From contig CANTUQ010000119.1 of assembly GCA_947683425.1 (NCBI GenBank), forward strand, positions 2,727,001 to 2,791,000: DNA of 64,000 nucleotides. Direction: 5' to 3'. This document shows, in pieces, positions 23,191 to 34,062 of the stretch. Origin of the DNA: Excoecaria cochinchinensis. Taxonomy: Eukaryota; Streptophyta; Magnoliopsida; Malpighiales; Euphorbiaceae. Both the position numbers and the translations under genes were made by a program. Within the stretch, counting starts at the first letter, position 1. Each line of letters starts with the position of its first letter. The notes beneath the pieces are model-generated. The model saw nothing but the letters and a program-made list of their open reading frames with translations, had not been told where the DNA came from and searched no databases.

Positions 23191-23242
23191 TTACCTCATC
23201 TCCAGCAAGCCACACATCATTGACAACATAAACACAACATCC
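23191..23242 (-). other. 52-bp block conserved between LARD1 and LARD2, with donor
   Basis: This block is identical in all four LARD LTRs (23191-23242, 28086-28137, 50817-50868, 55713-55764) while neighbouring DNA differs between the two elements. In sense it ends cttgctggagatgag|gtaag, so it looks like a small internal exon with a 5' splice site. Function unknown. Confidence 0.6.
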
Positions 23243-25090
23243 GTATCAAGAATTTCGATAAAACATACCACTAACAATATTCATATACACAATCTATAAC
23301 AACAACATTATTCGCCATTCGTCTCAATCGCACCCATGTTACATGCATTCAAACATGTGATACATCATGCTTAGGTTACTCATAAGATTAACACATATTA
23401 ATCCTCATCCTTCACAAAGTTATATCTATCATTATTTACTAGCTAAAACACCAATCTTAATCATACTCCTAAGTTTCTCCCAAAGACAACTACTTATACA
23501 GCCATTTAATTACCCTAAACATGCATAAAAAGCTGAGGGGAAGGTACGGGATTGATCCAAATCAATCGAGGGCTCAAAAATGAAGAAATAAAGGCTAAAA
23601 TAGGTTTTTCTGTCGCGAGGTCGCGATCCTTGTCGCGATCGCGACAGACGCTCGATTCAGAACCCGCAGAAGACTGTTTAATGCCCTAGATTTGCATTGC
23701 CTAAACCAACCTCTAAACCTCATTTTTAGCTAAAACTTCCTTCTTAACAAATGTTCCCTAGGATGTTACCGTTCACATGCAACATATTTAAGGTCAAAAG
23801 GACACCTATAACTCCAGATATGATCTCCACAACCCACACTGTTCAAACAACCCGACACAACAGGGACACTACATTTGAAATCAATTTTTCGATGTCTTAG
23901 AGCGAGAATTAGTCCAAGGCTATTTCTGAGACATTTAAAGGAATGGGAATCATGGTTCTAATGGATCAAGAATCACACGATTCAGATCTCTATAACTACA
24001 GATATGACAAAAACAATGCACAGAGGTCAAATAAAAACGGAACAGAATTGCCCAAAATCACCATCAAACATCAAATTCAAAAGATTTCTCAAACTCATGC
24101 ATTTCAATGACAACTCACATGTAAATTCATCTCATCCAATAACATGGATTACTAACACATTTACTCAAATTAAATCATGCATAAACTCATATCAAAGCAC
24201 TCAAAGTTCTAGAAAACAAACAACAATACCAACTCATGATCCAAGGAGAGTTAGGCAAATGACAACTCAAACACAAATGAAGAAATCAAAGCTCCCAAAC
24301 CTCAAATTGCCGACGTAATCTTCAACCTTCAAGAGCCCACTTTCTCTTATCCTTTAATCTTACTCTTGATACTCAAAACTTGCACAAAATCAAAACCCAT
24401 AATTACTTCCACAATCCTTAACTTAACCAAAACCAAAGAAGAAGAGGAAACAAAATCCAAACACAAGAAATCCCAAAACTCCAACTTACCTCTTCAAATC
24501 CTTCACAACACAAACCCTAGCTTAAAACTTGAGGAAAACCCACATGCAAAGAAAGAGAGAGAGCAGAAAATAGAAAAGAAATGAGAAAGAAGAACCAAAG
24601 AAGAGAGGAGAACGGGAAAGGCAAGGCAAAATTTGCCATTTTCTTTCTCTCTCTTCTATTTCCCTTTTTCCTCTTTCTTTTCATTTAATGCACACACACC
24701 TACCAAGTCCACATGGCATCCTCCTAATGGACCAACAAAACCCACTTTTGACTTATTCCTCCTTGCACCATACACCATCCACACATTAACACTCTCTTAC
24801 AATAATATCTCCAAGGTACCATACTCAACTCACACTATAACTTTTCTTAAAAATTCACTTACATCCTACTCCCATACATTACAAGCACACACTAGATTAG
24901 TCCCAAATAACATACCCTACATCCATACACCCCTACACACCGCAATATTTCTCCTCTTAACATACTTAATTAATTTCCTTGCACAAAATCCTTAATATCC
25001 AAATTTTCCTCTTACACAAATTACGGAAATACCCTTAATACCCCGACTTAGTGCGAAAAATTCCGACTAGGCCCTTTTTGGGGTGTTACA

Positions 25091-25107
25091 AATCTCTCCC
25101 CCTTAAG
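25091..25107 (-). other. LARD1 polypurine tract
   Basis: The minus strand reads aagggggagagatt directly before the 3' LTR start TGTAACACC. It would prime plus-strand synthesis. The sequence just upstream, ttcgaggacgaaatttc, is the usual tail of chromovirus pol. Confidence 0.85.
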
Positions 25108-25840
25108 AAATTTCGTCCTCGAAATTTCCCCGCTAATCACTTACATAGGCAATTTCTTAACAAATCTTCAAATCGCTAACACTCATATCATACGATTCTC
25201 AAAACAAATACACTTCACACCAGAACCAACCACGTAGAGTATCTCAATTCTAACACCTCGAATTCCTTCAATACACATATCGCTAATGCCCAAGACACAC
25301 ATAGGATCTTAACTCTTTCACTAACATACAATTCCTTAACACCCTTCTCTTCTCGATTCTAACCTCGAGCACTTCACAGTTCTTAACGCACTACACTCTT
25401 GTCCATACACTTCTTCCTAACATCAATCAATCAAAGTATATCCTGTCAGCCTTTCTCAATGAATACATACAATGATGCTTTTCACAAACAGATGAGGGAT
25501 GCAGATGAAATGGCTATGTAATGATTTATGTATGCAAGTTGATGCGAAGATGTAACGTGAGTTATAATAATGCACTTTTTCCCATCCCCATGCTTCAGTA
25601 TGCTTATGTTCACTTGATTCAAAGGGAATAGCTGACAGGTATACAAAGTCACACCTCAAACTCATCCTATACACATAGTCTTATATCACTCACTACCACC
25701 GACATCTCACTAATCCTTCATCCAAACACTACACAAACATACACTACACAACTGCATCTGCAATAGGCCACAACACAAACCGACTCACATTCAAAGACAC
25801 GACATATAACAAATAACACACCCAGAACCGCCAAACCGGC
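25108..25840 (-). mobile_element. LARD1 internal domain, noncoding
   Basis: Apart from the end signals the ~730 bases show no ORF of note; the longest (72 codons, 25456-25674 on the minus strand) resembles nothing I know. The 150 bases next to the primer-binding site resemble those of LARD2, but the gag relic of LARD2 is absent. Confidence 0.8.
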
Positions 25841-25852
25841 GCTCTGATACCA
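25841..25852 (-). other. LARD1 primer-binding site for initiator tRNA-Met
   Basis: The minus strand reads TGGTATCAGAGC, the complement of the 3' end of plant initiator tRNA-Met, 5 bases after the 5' LTR. It fixes the element's orientation. LARD2 has the same word at 53463-53474. Confidence 0.95.
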
Positions 25853-25857
25853 CAACT

Positions 25858-28800
25858 TGTAGCACCCCCTACGTCCCCGTTGGAAGGACGCGGGTGCGCT
25901 ACCGACGCTCACTCAAATACATGCACACATACACTAAGCAAAAGCATACGTTCATGCAAAAACACGGGAAATTAAAAACTTATCTTGAGAAGCAAAACTG
26001 GACATACATTAACTCACACACACGTAGACACTAAGCCTAAACATATACACATGCATACATATGATCATTCAACGGTAGCATAAAGCGGAGAAATAACTGA
26101 AAACTTAATTACAATAAGATCCTTACATAATCAAAAGGCTACAAATTACAGAAATCAAAATACAAAAGTTGAACAGAATAACAAAACGCTTCTAACTCCT
26201 ATGTGGCCGACCTTGCAGATGCACGACTCGAACCGAACCAAACCTGCCACCTGCACGGGAAAAGAGCCCGTGCTAAGCGATAAACGGTTAGTGGGGAGAA
26301 CACACAAGCAATATGGACGACCATTCACAATGGTCGCCAGAACAAATTACATACACAAATGGCATATACAAATAATCACAATAGATGGATAAATAAGTCT
26401 GTATAGGAAAGCCAGGCATTCGGAAGTTCATATACACATACGACTATCATGCCAAGGACTCATGCATTTAACGGAAAACCCCTTTCACATGCAATACAAT
26501 TATCATATAGTAACGCACCCAACTATCATGCCGAGAACATTATCTTCCTAAACATATTTTTGTCATGTCATACACACACTAGCCAAAACCCAAGGGACAA
26601 CATCCAAAGCACCACACTTCAGCTGCGCAACTCTAATACATAAAAGAACATGCCAATATTCTGCAGTCACTACACTGGCATAAACTCAGGAAGCATATAT
26701 CATAGCACTAGTTTCAAAGTAATCAAGAGGTCAAGATTACAATCTCAAACATGTCAATTTACATACTTAACATACAACTGATCTGATTCACATACGTATA
26801 TACAAAAGTCAAATTACATTCAAAGCATTCTAAAACTTATAACACATCACATGGCAAGTGCGGATAATGGTGTCAGATATAAAAATCACACTTACATAAT
26901 ACAGACATACATTCCCAAGCCAAGAGTCACGTTCTTATACATAGAAACTGATTCCTCAAATCATTATCATGTTCATTCGGAGGTCACATTCTCTTGTTCA
27001 TATTAGGCAAAACAAACAGAATACCTGCTGACTCAAAATAGTGGATAACGAGTATACAGAAAGTACTTTACGGGTACAAGCCGATTACGGAAAGTACCTT
27101 ACGGGTACAAATCGAAAACCATTTCTATTTTCATTCACAAACATTTTTCGGAAGGACCTTAAACAAGATCCAAATACATTAAAGGGTTCGCGAGGAACCA
27201 AACGGGGACCTGATCGGGGTCCAAACGATAACGGAAGCTGCAGCGGAAGACTCTTTTAGGCATGCCTAACTATCCACTAGACTGACTTTCGCAGGTCTTA
27301 CATAATACGAATCATATTTCAAATCACATAATTTATATCATTATGCATAATCAGCAATAGGTGAGACATATGAATAAGTTCATAAAGTCAAACATGCATC
27401 ATACAATTTACACTTTAAGCATAACATAACAATCTTACAGAGAGGTCATAAGTATAGATATGCATCATACATCAAATTATATTATCATACCTCATAAATT
27501 AGTCAAAGTATAAACCTAAAGGCATCACAAGTTCGGAAATTAGGCATTGGAATTACCAAGAAAACTCATTCAGCACAACACATCTGTCGCGCTCGCGATG
27601 CCTGTCGCGCTCGCGACAGAGACCATAGTCTCTTCGCTGCGTGCGCGCGACGGACTTCGCGATCGCGGGAAGGAGAGAAGAGCCCGGCTCTGTCGCGCTC
27701 GCGACGTTATCGCGATCGCGACAGAGGACAAGCATTGCTATCGCGGGGTCGTGACAAGTCGCGTGCTCGCGACAGAGGACAAGCATTGCTATCGCGGGGT
27801 CGTGACAAGTCGCGTGCTCGCGATAGCACAGGCCAACAATGTGCTCTGTCGCGATCGCGACGGTTGTCGCGCTCGCGACTGAGAACACACAAGCTATTGC
27901 TATCGCGGGCTCGCGATAACGTCGCGTGCTCGCGATGGCACAACATCAGAATCACCGGTCTCTGTCGCGCTCGCGACAGTGTCGCGATCGCGACAGAGTC
28001 ATGATTCCAAAAATCTGCAAAATTTTATAGAATCTTTCCTTCCTCAAACTCACCCACAAACACACGAAACATAACCGAAGGTCTCTTACCTCATCTCCAG
28101 CAAGCCACACATCATTGACAACATAAACACAACATCCGTATCAAGAATTTCGATAAAACATACCACTAACAATATTCATATACACAATCTATAACAACAA
28201 CATTATTCGCCATTCGTCTCAATCGCACCCATGTTACATGCATTCAAACATGTGATACATCATGCTTAGGTTACTCATAAGATTAACACATATTAATCCT
28301 CATCCTTCACAAAGTTATATCTATCATTATTTACTAGCTAAAACACCAATCTTAATCATACTCCTAAGTTTCTCCCAAAGACAACTACTTATACAGCCAT
28401 TTAATTACCCTAAACATGCATAAAAAGCTGAGGGGAAGGTACGGGATTGATCCGAATCAATCGAGGGCTCAAAAATGAAGAAATAAAGGCTAAAATAGGT
28501 TTTTCTGTCGCGAGGTCGCGACCCTTGTCGCGATCGCGACATGCGCTCGATTCAGAACCCGCAGAAGACTGTTTAACGCCCTAGATTTGCATTGCCTAAA
28601 CCAACCTCTAAACCTCATTTTTAGCTAAAACTTCCTTCTTAACAAATGTTCCCTAGGATGTTACCGTTCATATGCAACAAATTTAAGGTCAAAAGGACAC
28701 CTATAACTCCAGATATGATCTCCACAACCCACACTGTTCAAACAACCCGACACAACAGGGACACTACATTTGAAATCAATTTTTAGATGTCTTAGAGCGA

Positions 28801-29985
28801 GAATTAGTCCAAGGCTATTTCGGAGACATTTAAAGGAATGGGAATCATGGTTCTAATGGATCAAGAATCACATGATTCGGAGCTCTATAACTACAGATAT
28901 GACAAAAACAATGCACAGAGGTCAAACAAAAACGGAACAGAATTGCCCAAAATCACCATCAAACATCAAATTCAAAAGATTTCTCAAACTCATGCATTTC
29001 AATGACAACTCACATGTAAATTCATCTCATCCAATAACATGGATTACTAACACATTTACTCAAATTAAATCATGCATAAACTCATATCAAAGCACTCAAA
29101 GTTCTAGAAAACAAACAACAATACCAACTCATGATCCAAGGAGAGTTAGGCAAATGACAACTCAAACACAAATTAAGAAATCAAAGCTCCCAAACCTCAA
29201 ATTGCCGACGTAATCTTCAACCTTCAAGAGCCCACTTTCTCTTATCCTTTAATCTTACTCTTGATACTCAAAACTTGCACAAAATCAAAACCCATAATTA
29301 CTTCCACAATCCTTAACTTAAACAAAACCAAAGAAGAAGAGGAAACAAAATCCAAACACAAGAAATCCCAAAACTCCAACTTACCTCTTCAAATCCTTCA
29401 CAACACAAACCCTAGCTTAAAACTTGAGGAAAACCCACATGCAAAGAAAGAGAGAGAGCAGAAAATAGAAAAGAAATGAGAAAGAAGAACCAAAGAAGAG
29501 AGGAGAACGGGAAAGGCAAGGCAAAATCTGCCATTTTCTTTCTCTCTCTTCTATTTCCCTTTTTCCTCTTTCTTTTCATTTAATGCACACACACCTACCA
29601 AGTCCACATGGCATCCTCCTAATGGACCAATAAAACCCACTTTTGACTTATTCCTCCTTGCACCATACACCATCCACACATTAACACTCTCTTACAATAA
29701 TATCTCCAAGGTACCATACTCAACTCACACTATAACTTTTCTTAAAAATTCACTTACATCCTACTCCCATACATTACAAGCACACACTAGATTAGTCCCA
29801 AATAACATACCCTACATCCATACACCCCTACACACCGCAATATTTCTCCTCTTAACATACTTAATTAATTTCCTTGCACAAAATCCTTAATATCCAAATT
29901 TTCCTCTTACACAAATTACGGAAATACCCTTAATACCCCGACTTAGTGCGAAAAATTCCGACTAGGCCCTTTTTGGGGTGTTACA
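25858..29985 (-). repeat. LARD1 right LTR (5' LTR in sense)
   Basis: 4128 bases. It differs from the left LTR by a 19-bp insert in the palindrome array (near 27917-27935) and about 20 substitutions. All but one of these lie in the segment matching 23100-24740 of the left copy. Array 27585-27998, TAGGCATGCCTA 27257-27268, hairpin 26267-26296, leader donor GT at 29383-29384. Confidence 0.95.
27585..27998. repeat. CG-rich palindrome array, LARD1 right LTR
   Basis: Same as the left LTR array plus one extra 19-bp module (aacgtcgcgtgctcgcgat). This single-module difference between two young LTRs shows that the array gains or loses units quickly. A short pair also occurs at 28506-28541. Confidence 0.95.
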
Positions 29986-29990
29986 GTCCG

Positions 29991-30360
29991 TACTAGAGGG
30001 ATCATTACCTTATATTGTTGAGGTTGTGAGAGACCGACATGAGCAGTTAGAGGCCCAGTTTAGGACATCAGATGACACATGGATCAGCAAAACACCTCTT
30101 TCATACATCTGAGAGCCGATATTTCAGATCTCTCGAGGATAATTGGATCCGTATTATGCCCACTCTCTCAGCAGGTATTGGGAGTTGAGCTTCGATGACC
30201 CGGGCAGTCACTGCCGCCATAGCCTCCCTCTACTTCTCAGCCGTCGACTTCAGAAGCCTAGCCGGGGAGTGCGCCAAAAAGTGACCTCAAGGAGCCTATA
30301 CCTATATCTCCGTAGCTGCAGTGTTCAAGGAGACTTTTGTTGTTATTTCACTTCGATGTA
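29991..30360 (+). pseudogene. Athila-type ORF1 remnant, part 2, C-terminal end
   Basis: Sequence resumed after LARD1. It continues the coil region (a frame with VVRDRHEQLEAQF) and then a Pro/Ser-rich tail with several stops. The end of ORF1 is not certain. No zinc knuckle, protease or reverse transcriptase follows, so this element lacks pol. Confidence 0.45.
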
Positions 30361-31213
30361 AAAAAATTTACATTATTTATGTATAATGGCCTTTTTCAGT
30401 TTACCTTGAATGCATAAGAAATAATAAAATAAATAAATCAAAAATAAATAAATAAGAAAATCAGCAAAAAGAAGACAATAGATACACTCATTAACAAAAC
30501 TAATGAATATAACTAACCAACAAATTTTGGATACACAAGAAAATGACCATACTGCTTGATTATCAAAAATCTAAATGCAACAAACCCAAGATGACCAATG
30601 GGATCAAACCACATGAACTCAAATGACCTCATGAGAGATAGTCTCAAATATATAAGCCTCAATATTTAACAACTCATATGGTAACTATCGCTCCACGCGA
30701 AGCAGTTAACACATTAACAACTCACATGGTAACTACCGTTCCACGTAAGCGGTTAACACATCAACGACTCAAATGGTAAGTACCACTCCACACAAAGCGG
30801 TTAACATATTAATGACTCAGGTGGTAACTACTGCTCCCCACGAAGCGGTTAACACATCAACGATTCAGATGGTAACTACCGCTCTAAGCGAAGCGGTTAA
30901 CACATCAACGATTCAAATGGTAACTACCGCTCCACTCGAAGCGATTAACACATCAACAACTCATCCATCCTTCAAAGGGCAATCGTCCTTTAGGGAACAC
31001 AATTCAGTCTGTGAAGAGGCACCAACCATCCTTCGGGAGACAACCGTCGAATATTAACTCAATGGTGGCTTAACACATCGATGTTAACCACACCCCAACT
31101 CAACTAAGATGATGGTAAGTTTGACTACCTCAGGTACGTGTCTCTTTTCTCTACATTGAATTTTGGCTCACCAAGGCACTAATTGTTCTTACCTCCCCAA
31201 AATTAGGGGCAGC
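30361..31213 (+). mobile_element. Composite element 3' untranslated region
   Basis: Noncoding sequence between the ORF1 end and the 3' LTR. It contains the 48-bp tandem array (30670-30957) and ends in a polypurine-like stretch aaaattaggggcagc (31199-31213) directly before TGTAGACATC. Tandem arrays in the 3' untranslated region are a known habit of Tat/Ogre elements. Confidence 0.65.
30670..30957 (+). repeat. 48-bp tandem repeat, six copies
   Basis: Unit pattern: aactcatatggtaactatcg, then ctccacgcgaagcagttaac and acattaac. Six copies start at about 30670, 30718, 30766, 30814, 30862 and 30910, with about 10-20% differences between units. Because 48 is divisible by three, one frame stays open (30773-31057), but the peptide is a repeat by-product. 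Confidence 0.9.
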
Positions 31214-32835
31214 TGTAGACATCAAGTCTCGAGGTATCCCAGATTAGAGTTACCCGATAAAGAAATTGATACTTGTATCACAAGTAGAAAATGAAAAATG
31301 TCAATTTCCATCCTTGATTCTCAAAATTATAAAGATTCCTCTATGATTTAACCTTTTCGTGTTAGTCAAAATGGAGAAGAGGTCTTAAAAATATAAATTT
31401 TCAAAATCTGAGTTGACAGACGGCCGTCACTCACTGAGCGATGCCTGTCTATCCCTTTTTTCTCTTAACCCGCTTGTTGCTGATGGGACTAACACCCATC
31501 TCTGGGAGCTCGTGACTCGCTAATTAGCACCCGAAACTCGCTGAGTCACGGGCATAGCCGGATGAGTCAATGTCAAAATGGCAATTTTGTAATTTAATTT
31601 CCATCTTGACAGACGACCATCGGTCAATGACAAATGCCCGTCTGTGGCGTTGTAGATAATTACAAAAGCTGCCCTTGATCGTGGGATAATGGGAAGTTAA
31701 TCAAAAAACTTCCCACTTTCCCACTTCCTCCATTAACTGACCCACTCATCCCTTGAAAAAGGGAAATAAATAGGTCAGTTAAGGAGTGAAAGAGGCAGGA
31801 TTTTGGTTTTTCTAAATGAATGAGAAGATTTTACAGTGGGGATTTTTTTACTAGAGAGAGAAAAAACTATTTTTTATTGAGATCAAATACTAGTTTTTAA
31901 AAAGAGATTTGAGGGAACTGAGAAAGGGAAATTAATTCTCTACTCTTGGGAAACTCTAGTTTTTCACTGATTTTTACAAGGAAATTCATAGAAAAACATA
32001 ATTCTTTTTAGAGAGAAATTTTTCTTTTTGGACTTTGCTTTGGATTTGGTTGTGGAATCATGGAGAACGTGAAGCATTTATGTTCTTAGACATCATACTT
32101 AATCTGAGGGTAATATTTTTAGGCTCAATTTATCATTTCATTCCTATTTGGAACTTAAGATTTCACCTACATATTTAGATTTAAGAATATGTGTTTCTTT
32201 ATGATTTTCTATGTTCATTAGTTTTGAATACGTTTTTAGAGCTATAAAAATGATTTTGACAGAATTATTAGTTGATTTGTGAACTATTGGTGATGTTTAG
32301 CATGAAAATCATTTGAAGATTGGATTTTATGGGAGTTTTCCATTTTCTAGGCATGATAGATGGGAAGGCGGCCTAAGTGATGACCGTTGCTCAAGACGAG
32401 CGATGGGAAAGAGCATAAACATTCCATCTTGTCACTCGCACCCCTTTCACCTGTCTGTCCTATTCATTGATCCGTCTGTGGTCCTTTCAGTTGATTTTTG
32501 ACTTTTCTCATGTGATTTATCTCATTCTTGTACATCTCACATGTATTAATTGATAATTTATGCATATTTATGTTTTCCACTTTTTACTTTTATTTACTTA
32601 AATATCTAATTTGTTTTATTTAGCATGCTAATTTTTTTATTTACTTTGTTTCATATTTGGCCTGAGCATCCATATGTGTGTTCTTACATGCAGAAGTTAA
32701 ATTTGGTGATTGGGGTGCCTTTGCATATGGAGAATAGTAAAATCTCTTTACATTTCTTTTATTTATTTACATTGCTTTATTTCGAATATTTTATGCAATA
32801 AATGCTTTATACGTTAACATAAAAAGTTATGAAAG
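31214..32835 (+). mobile_element. 3' LTR of composite element, truncated at its right end
   Basis: Starts TGTAGACATC after a polypurine tract and matches 11929-13530 in order. The match stops near 32835, where Tat RNase H codons begin, and the last ~450 bases present in the 5' LTR are missing. A deletion that removed the LTR end together with the host's reverse transcriptase palm would explain both gaps. No TSD can be seen. Confidence 0.75.
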
Positions 32836-34062
32836 AATGAGTTTAGGGTAGAGTATGCCATCAATTACCTTAGCAAGAAGTTCATTCCTTAGGAGCAGAA
32901 GTATGTGGACGTAAAGAAGATTTGTCTAGCAATTATTTGGTATTCTAAGAAACTTAGGAATCACGTTCAATCCTATGTAGTACAAACACAAGCTAAACAT
33001 GACACTTTGAGGTATTTGTAATCCGCTCCATCCCTAATAGGTAAGATAGGTAGATGGCTCTTTCTGTTGCAACAGTTTGAGGCACAGTTTATCACTAAGA
33101 AAACCATTAAGGGTAGAGTTGTGGTTGAGTTCCTAGCTAATCACCCTATAGAAGAAAAGGAGGTCGAATATGAGTTCCCATATAAGAGTTTAGCCCCAAT
33201 CTTGGTATAAGATTAGCAAATGTTCTTTAATTAAGCAACCAATAATAGAGGCATTAGAGTAGGAGTGATTTTAGTTAGCCCTGAGGGTGAAAAATTGCCT
33301 TTAGTTAAGAAGTTAACCTACAAAGCCACCAATAATGCAGCTGAGTACGAAACTTGTGTTTTTAGGTTAAAAGCTCTTATTAACTTAGGCTCCAAGTCTA
33401 TAAAAGTGCTTGGAGACTCCTTTATAGTGGTATATTAGGCTAAAGAAGAGTGCGCCATTCAGGAAAGAAGCTGGTCCCTTATGCAAAACACCTTCTGAAG
33501 CTTATCGATCAGTTTAAGGTATGCACTTTCCATCATATACCAAGAGATGAGAACTAACCAGCTGAAGCCCTAGCCACTTTAGCATCCATTTAGGATAACC
33601 TAAAAGGGGTAGTGATAAAACTAGTATTAATCTCTAGTTCCAGTAAGCCTTGCTATAAATTAGAGCAGATTTTGAGTTTTGATACAGAGGATGGTAAGCC
33701 ATGGTACTCTAACATTTAAAACTGTTAAGAGAGGGTAGAGTTCAGAAAGGATGCTTCAGATAAAGACAGAAGGGTTTTAAGGAAATTGGCTAGATAGTTC
33801 ATTAATGTGGATAGGGTCTATACATAAGACAATTTGATGGCCTTTAGCTTAAATGTCTAAATGAAGCAAAAGCAGAGAGAGTGATGGAAGAAGTTCATTT
33901 TAGTGTCTATAGCACTTATATGAATGGTTTAGCCTTAGCCAAAAGAATCATGAGATAAGGCTTCTTTTGGCCAACCATGGAACATAATTATTCAGTTTAT
34001 GTGAAGTACCATAAATATCAGCAGTATGGGGATATTAGTCATTTGCCAATGTTAGAACTACA
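32836..34062 (+). pseudogene. Tat-lineage RNase H, second RNase H and integrase finger
   Basis: Plus-strand frames with frame changes: first RNase H (EYAINYLSKKF, then KICLAIIWYSKKLRNHV). A connection follows (GRWLFLLQQFEAQF, TIKGRVVVEFLANHP). Then comes the additional archaeal-type RNase H that marks the Tat lineage (TNNRGIRVGVILVSPEGEKL, ATNNAAEYETCVFRLKALI, VLGDSFIVVY) and a C-terminal PRDEN.PAEALATLAS. The N-terminal integrase zinc-finger region (GFFWPTMEHNYSVYV, HKYQQYGDISHLPM) ends at about 34062. Several stops. It probably continues the gene whose start is at 9165, now split by 23 kb of insertions. The catalytic core of integrase is missing. Confidence 0.88.

Larger units (their letters stand above)
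20982..25090 (-). repeat. LARD1 left LTR (3' LTR in sense)
   Basis: 4109 bases, tgtagcaccccc to ggggtgttaca. Sense order (minus strand): CATGTGG box (24707-24719), purine-rich leader, donor GAAGAG|GTAAGT (GT at 24488-24489), short palindrome pair (23611-23648), conserved block with second donor (23191-23242), main palindromic array (22709-23103), TAGGCATGCCTA (22381-22392), hairpin (21391-21420), acceptor-like CCGTGCAG (AG at 21375-21376). Confidence 0.95.
20982..29985 (-). mobile_element. LARD1: young non-autonomous LTR element, TSD gtccg
   Basis: A complete element with 4.1-kb LTRs at 20982-25090 and 25858-29985 and only 767 bases between them. The duplication gtccg flanks it perfectly (20977-20981 and 29986-29990). 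The primer-binding site (25841-25852) and polypurine tract (25091-25107) show that it is on the minus strand. The LTRs differ by about 20 substitutions and one 19-bp indel, so the insertion is recent. No gag or pol is present. The 3' end of the internal part (ttcgaggacgaaatttctta, then gggggagagatt) is the typical end of Tekay/Del-type chromoviruses, so I infer that it is a derivative moved in trans by such an element. Its long LTR is gene-like (see the finding on splice sites). Confidence 0.95.

Noticed and set aside
24004..24584. Lys/Thr/Asn-rich ORFs in LARD1 LTRs (repeated at 28872-29479)
   Set aside because: They lie antisense to the LTR transcript leader, are not kept as a frame in LARD2, and look like translation of a purine/pyrimidine-biased leader.
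25841..25852. Match to initiator tRNA-Met as a possible tRNA gene
   Set aside because: Only the 12 bases complementary to the tRNA 3' end are present, five bases from an LTR; it is a primer-binding site.
30773..31057. 94-codon ORF with a repeated peptide (VVTTAPHEAVNTSTIQM-like)
   Set aside because: It is the 48-bp tandem array read in one frame. Units have no start signal of their own, and the place is a 3' untranslated region.
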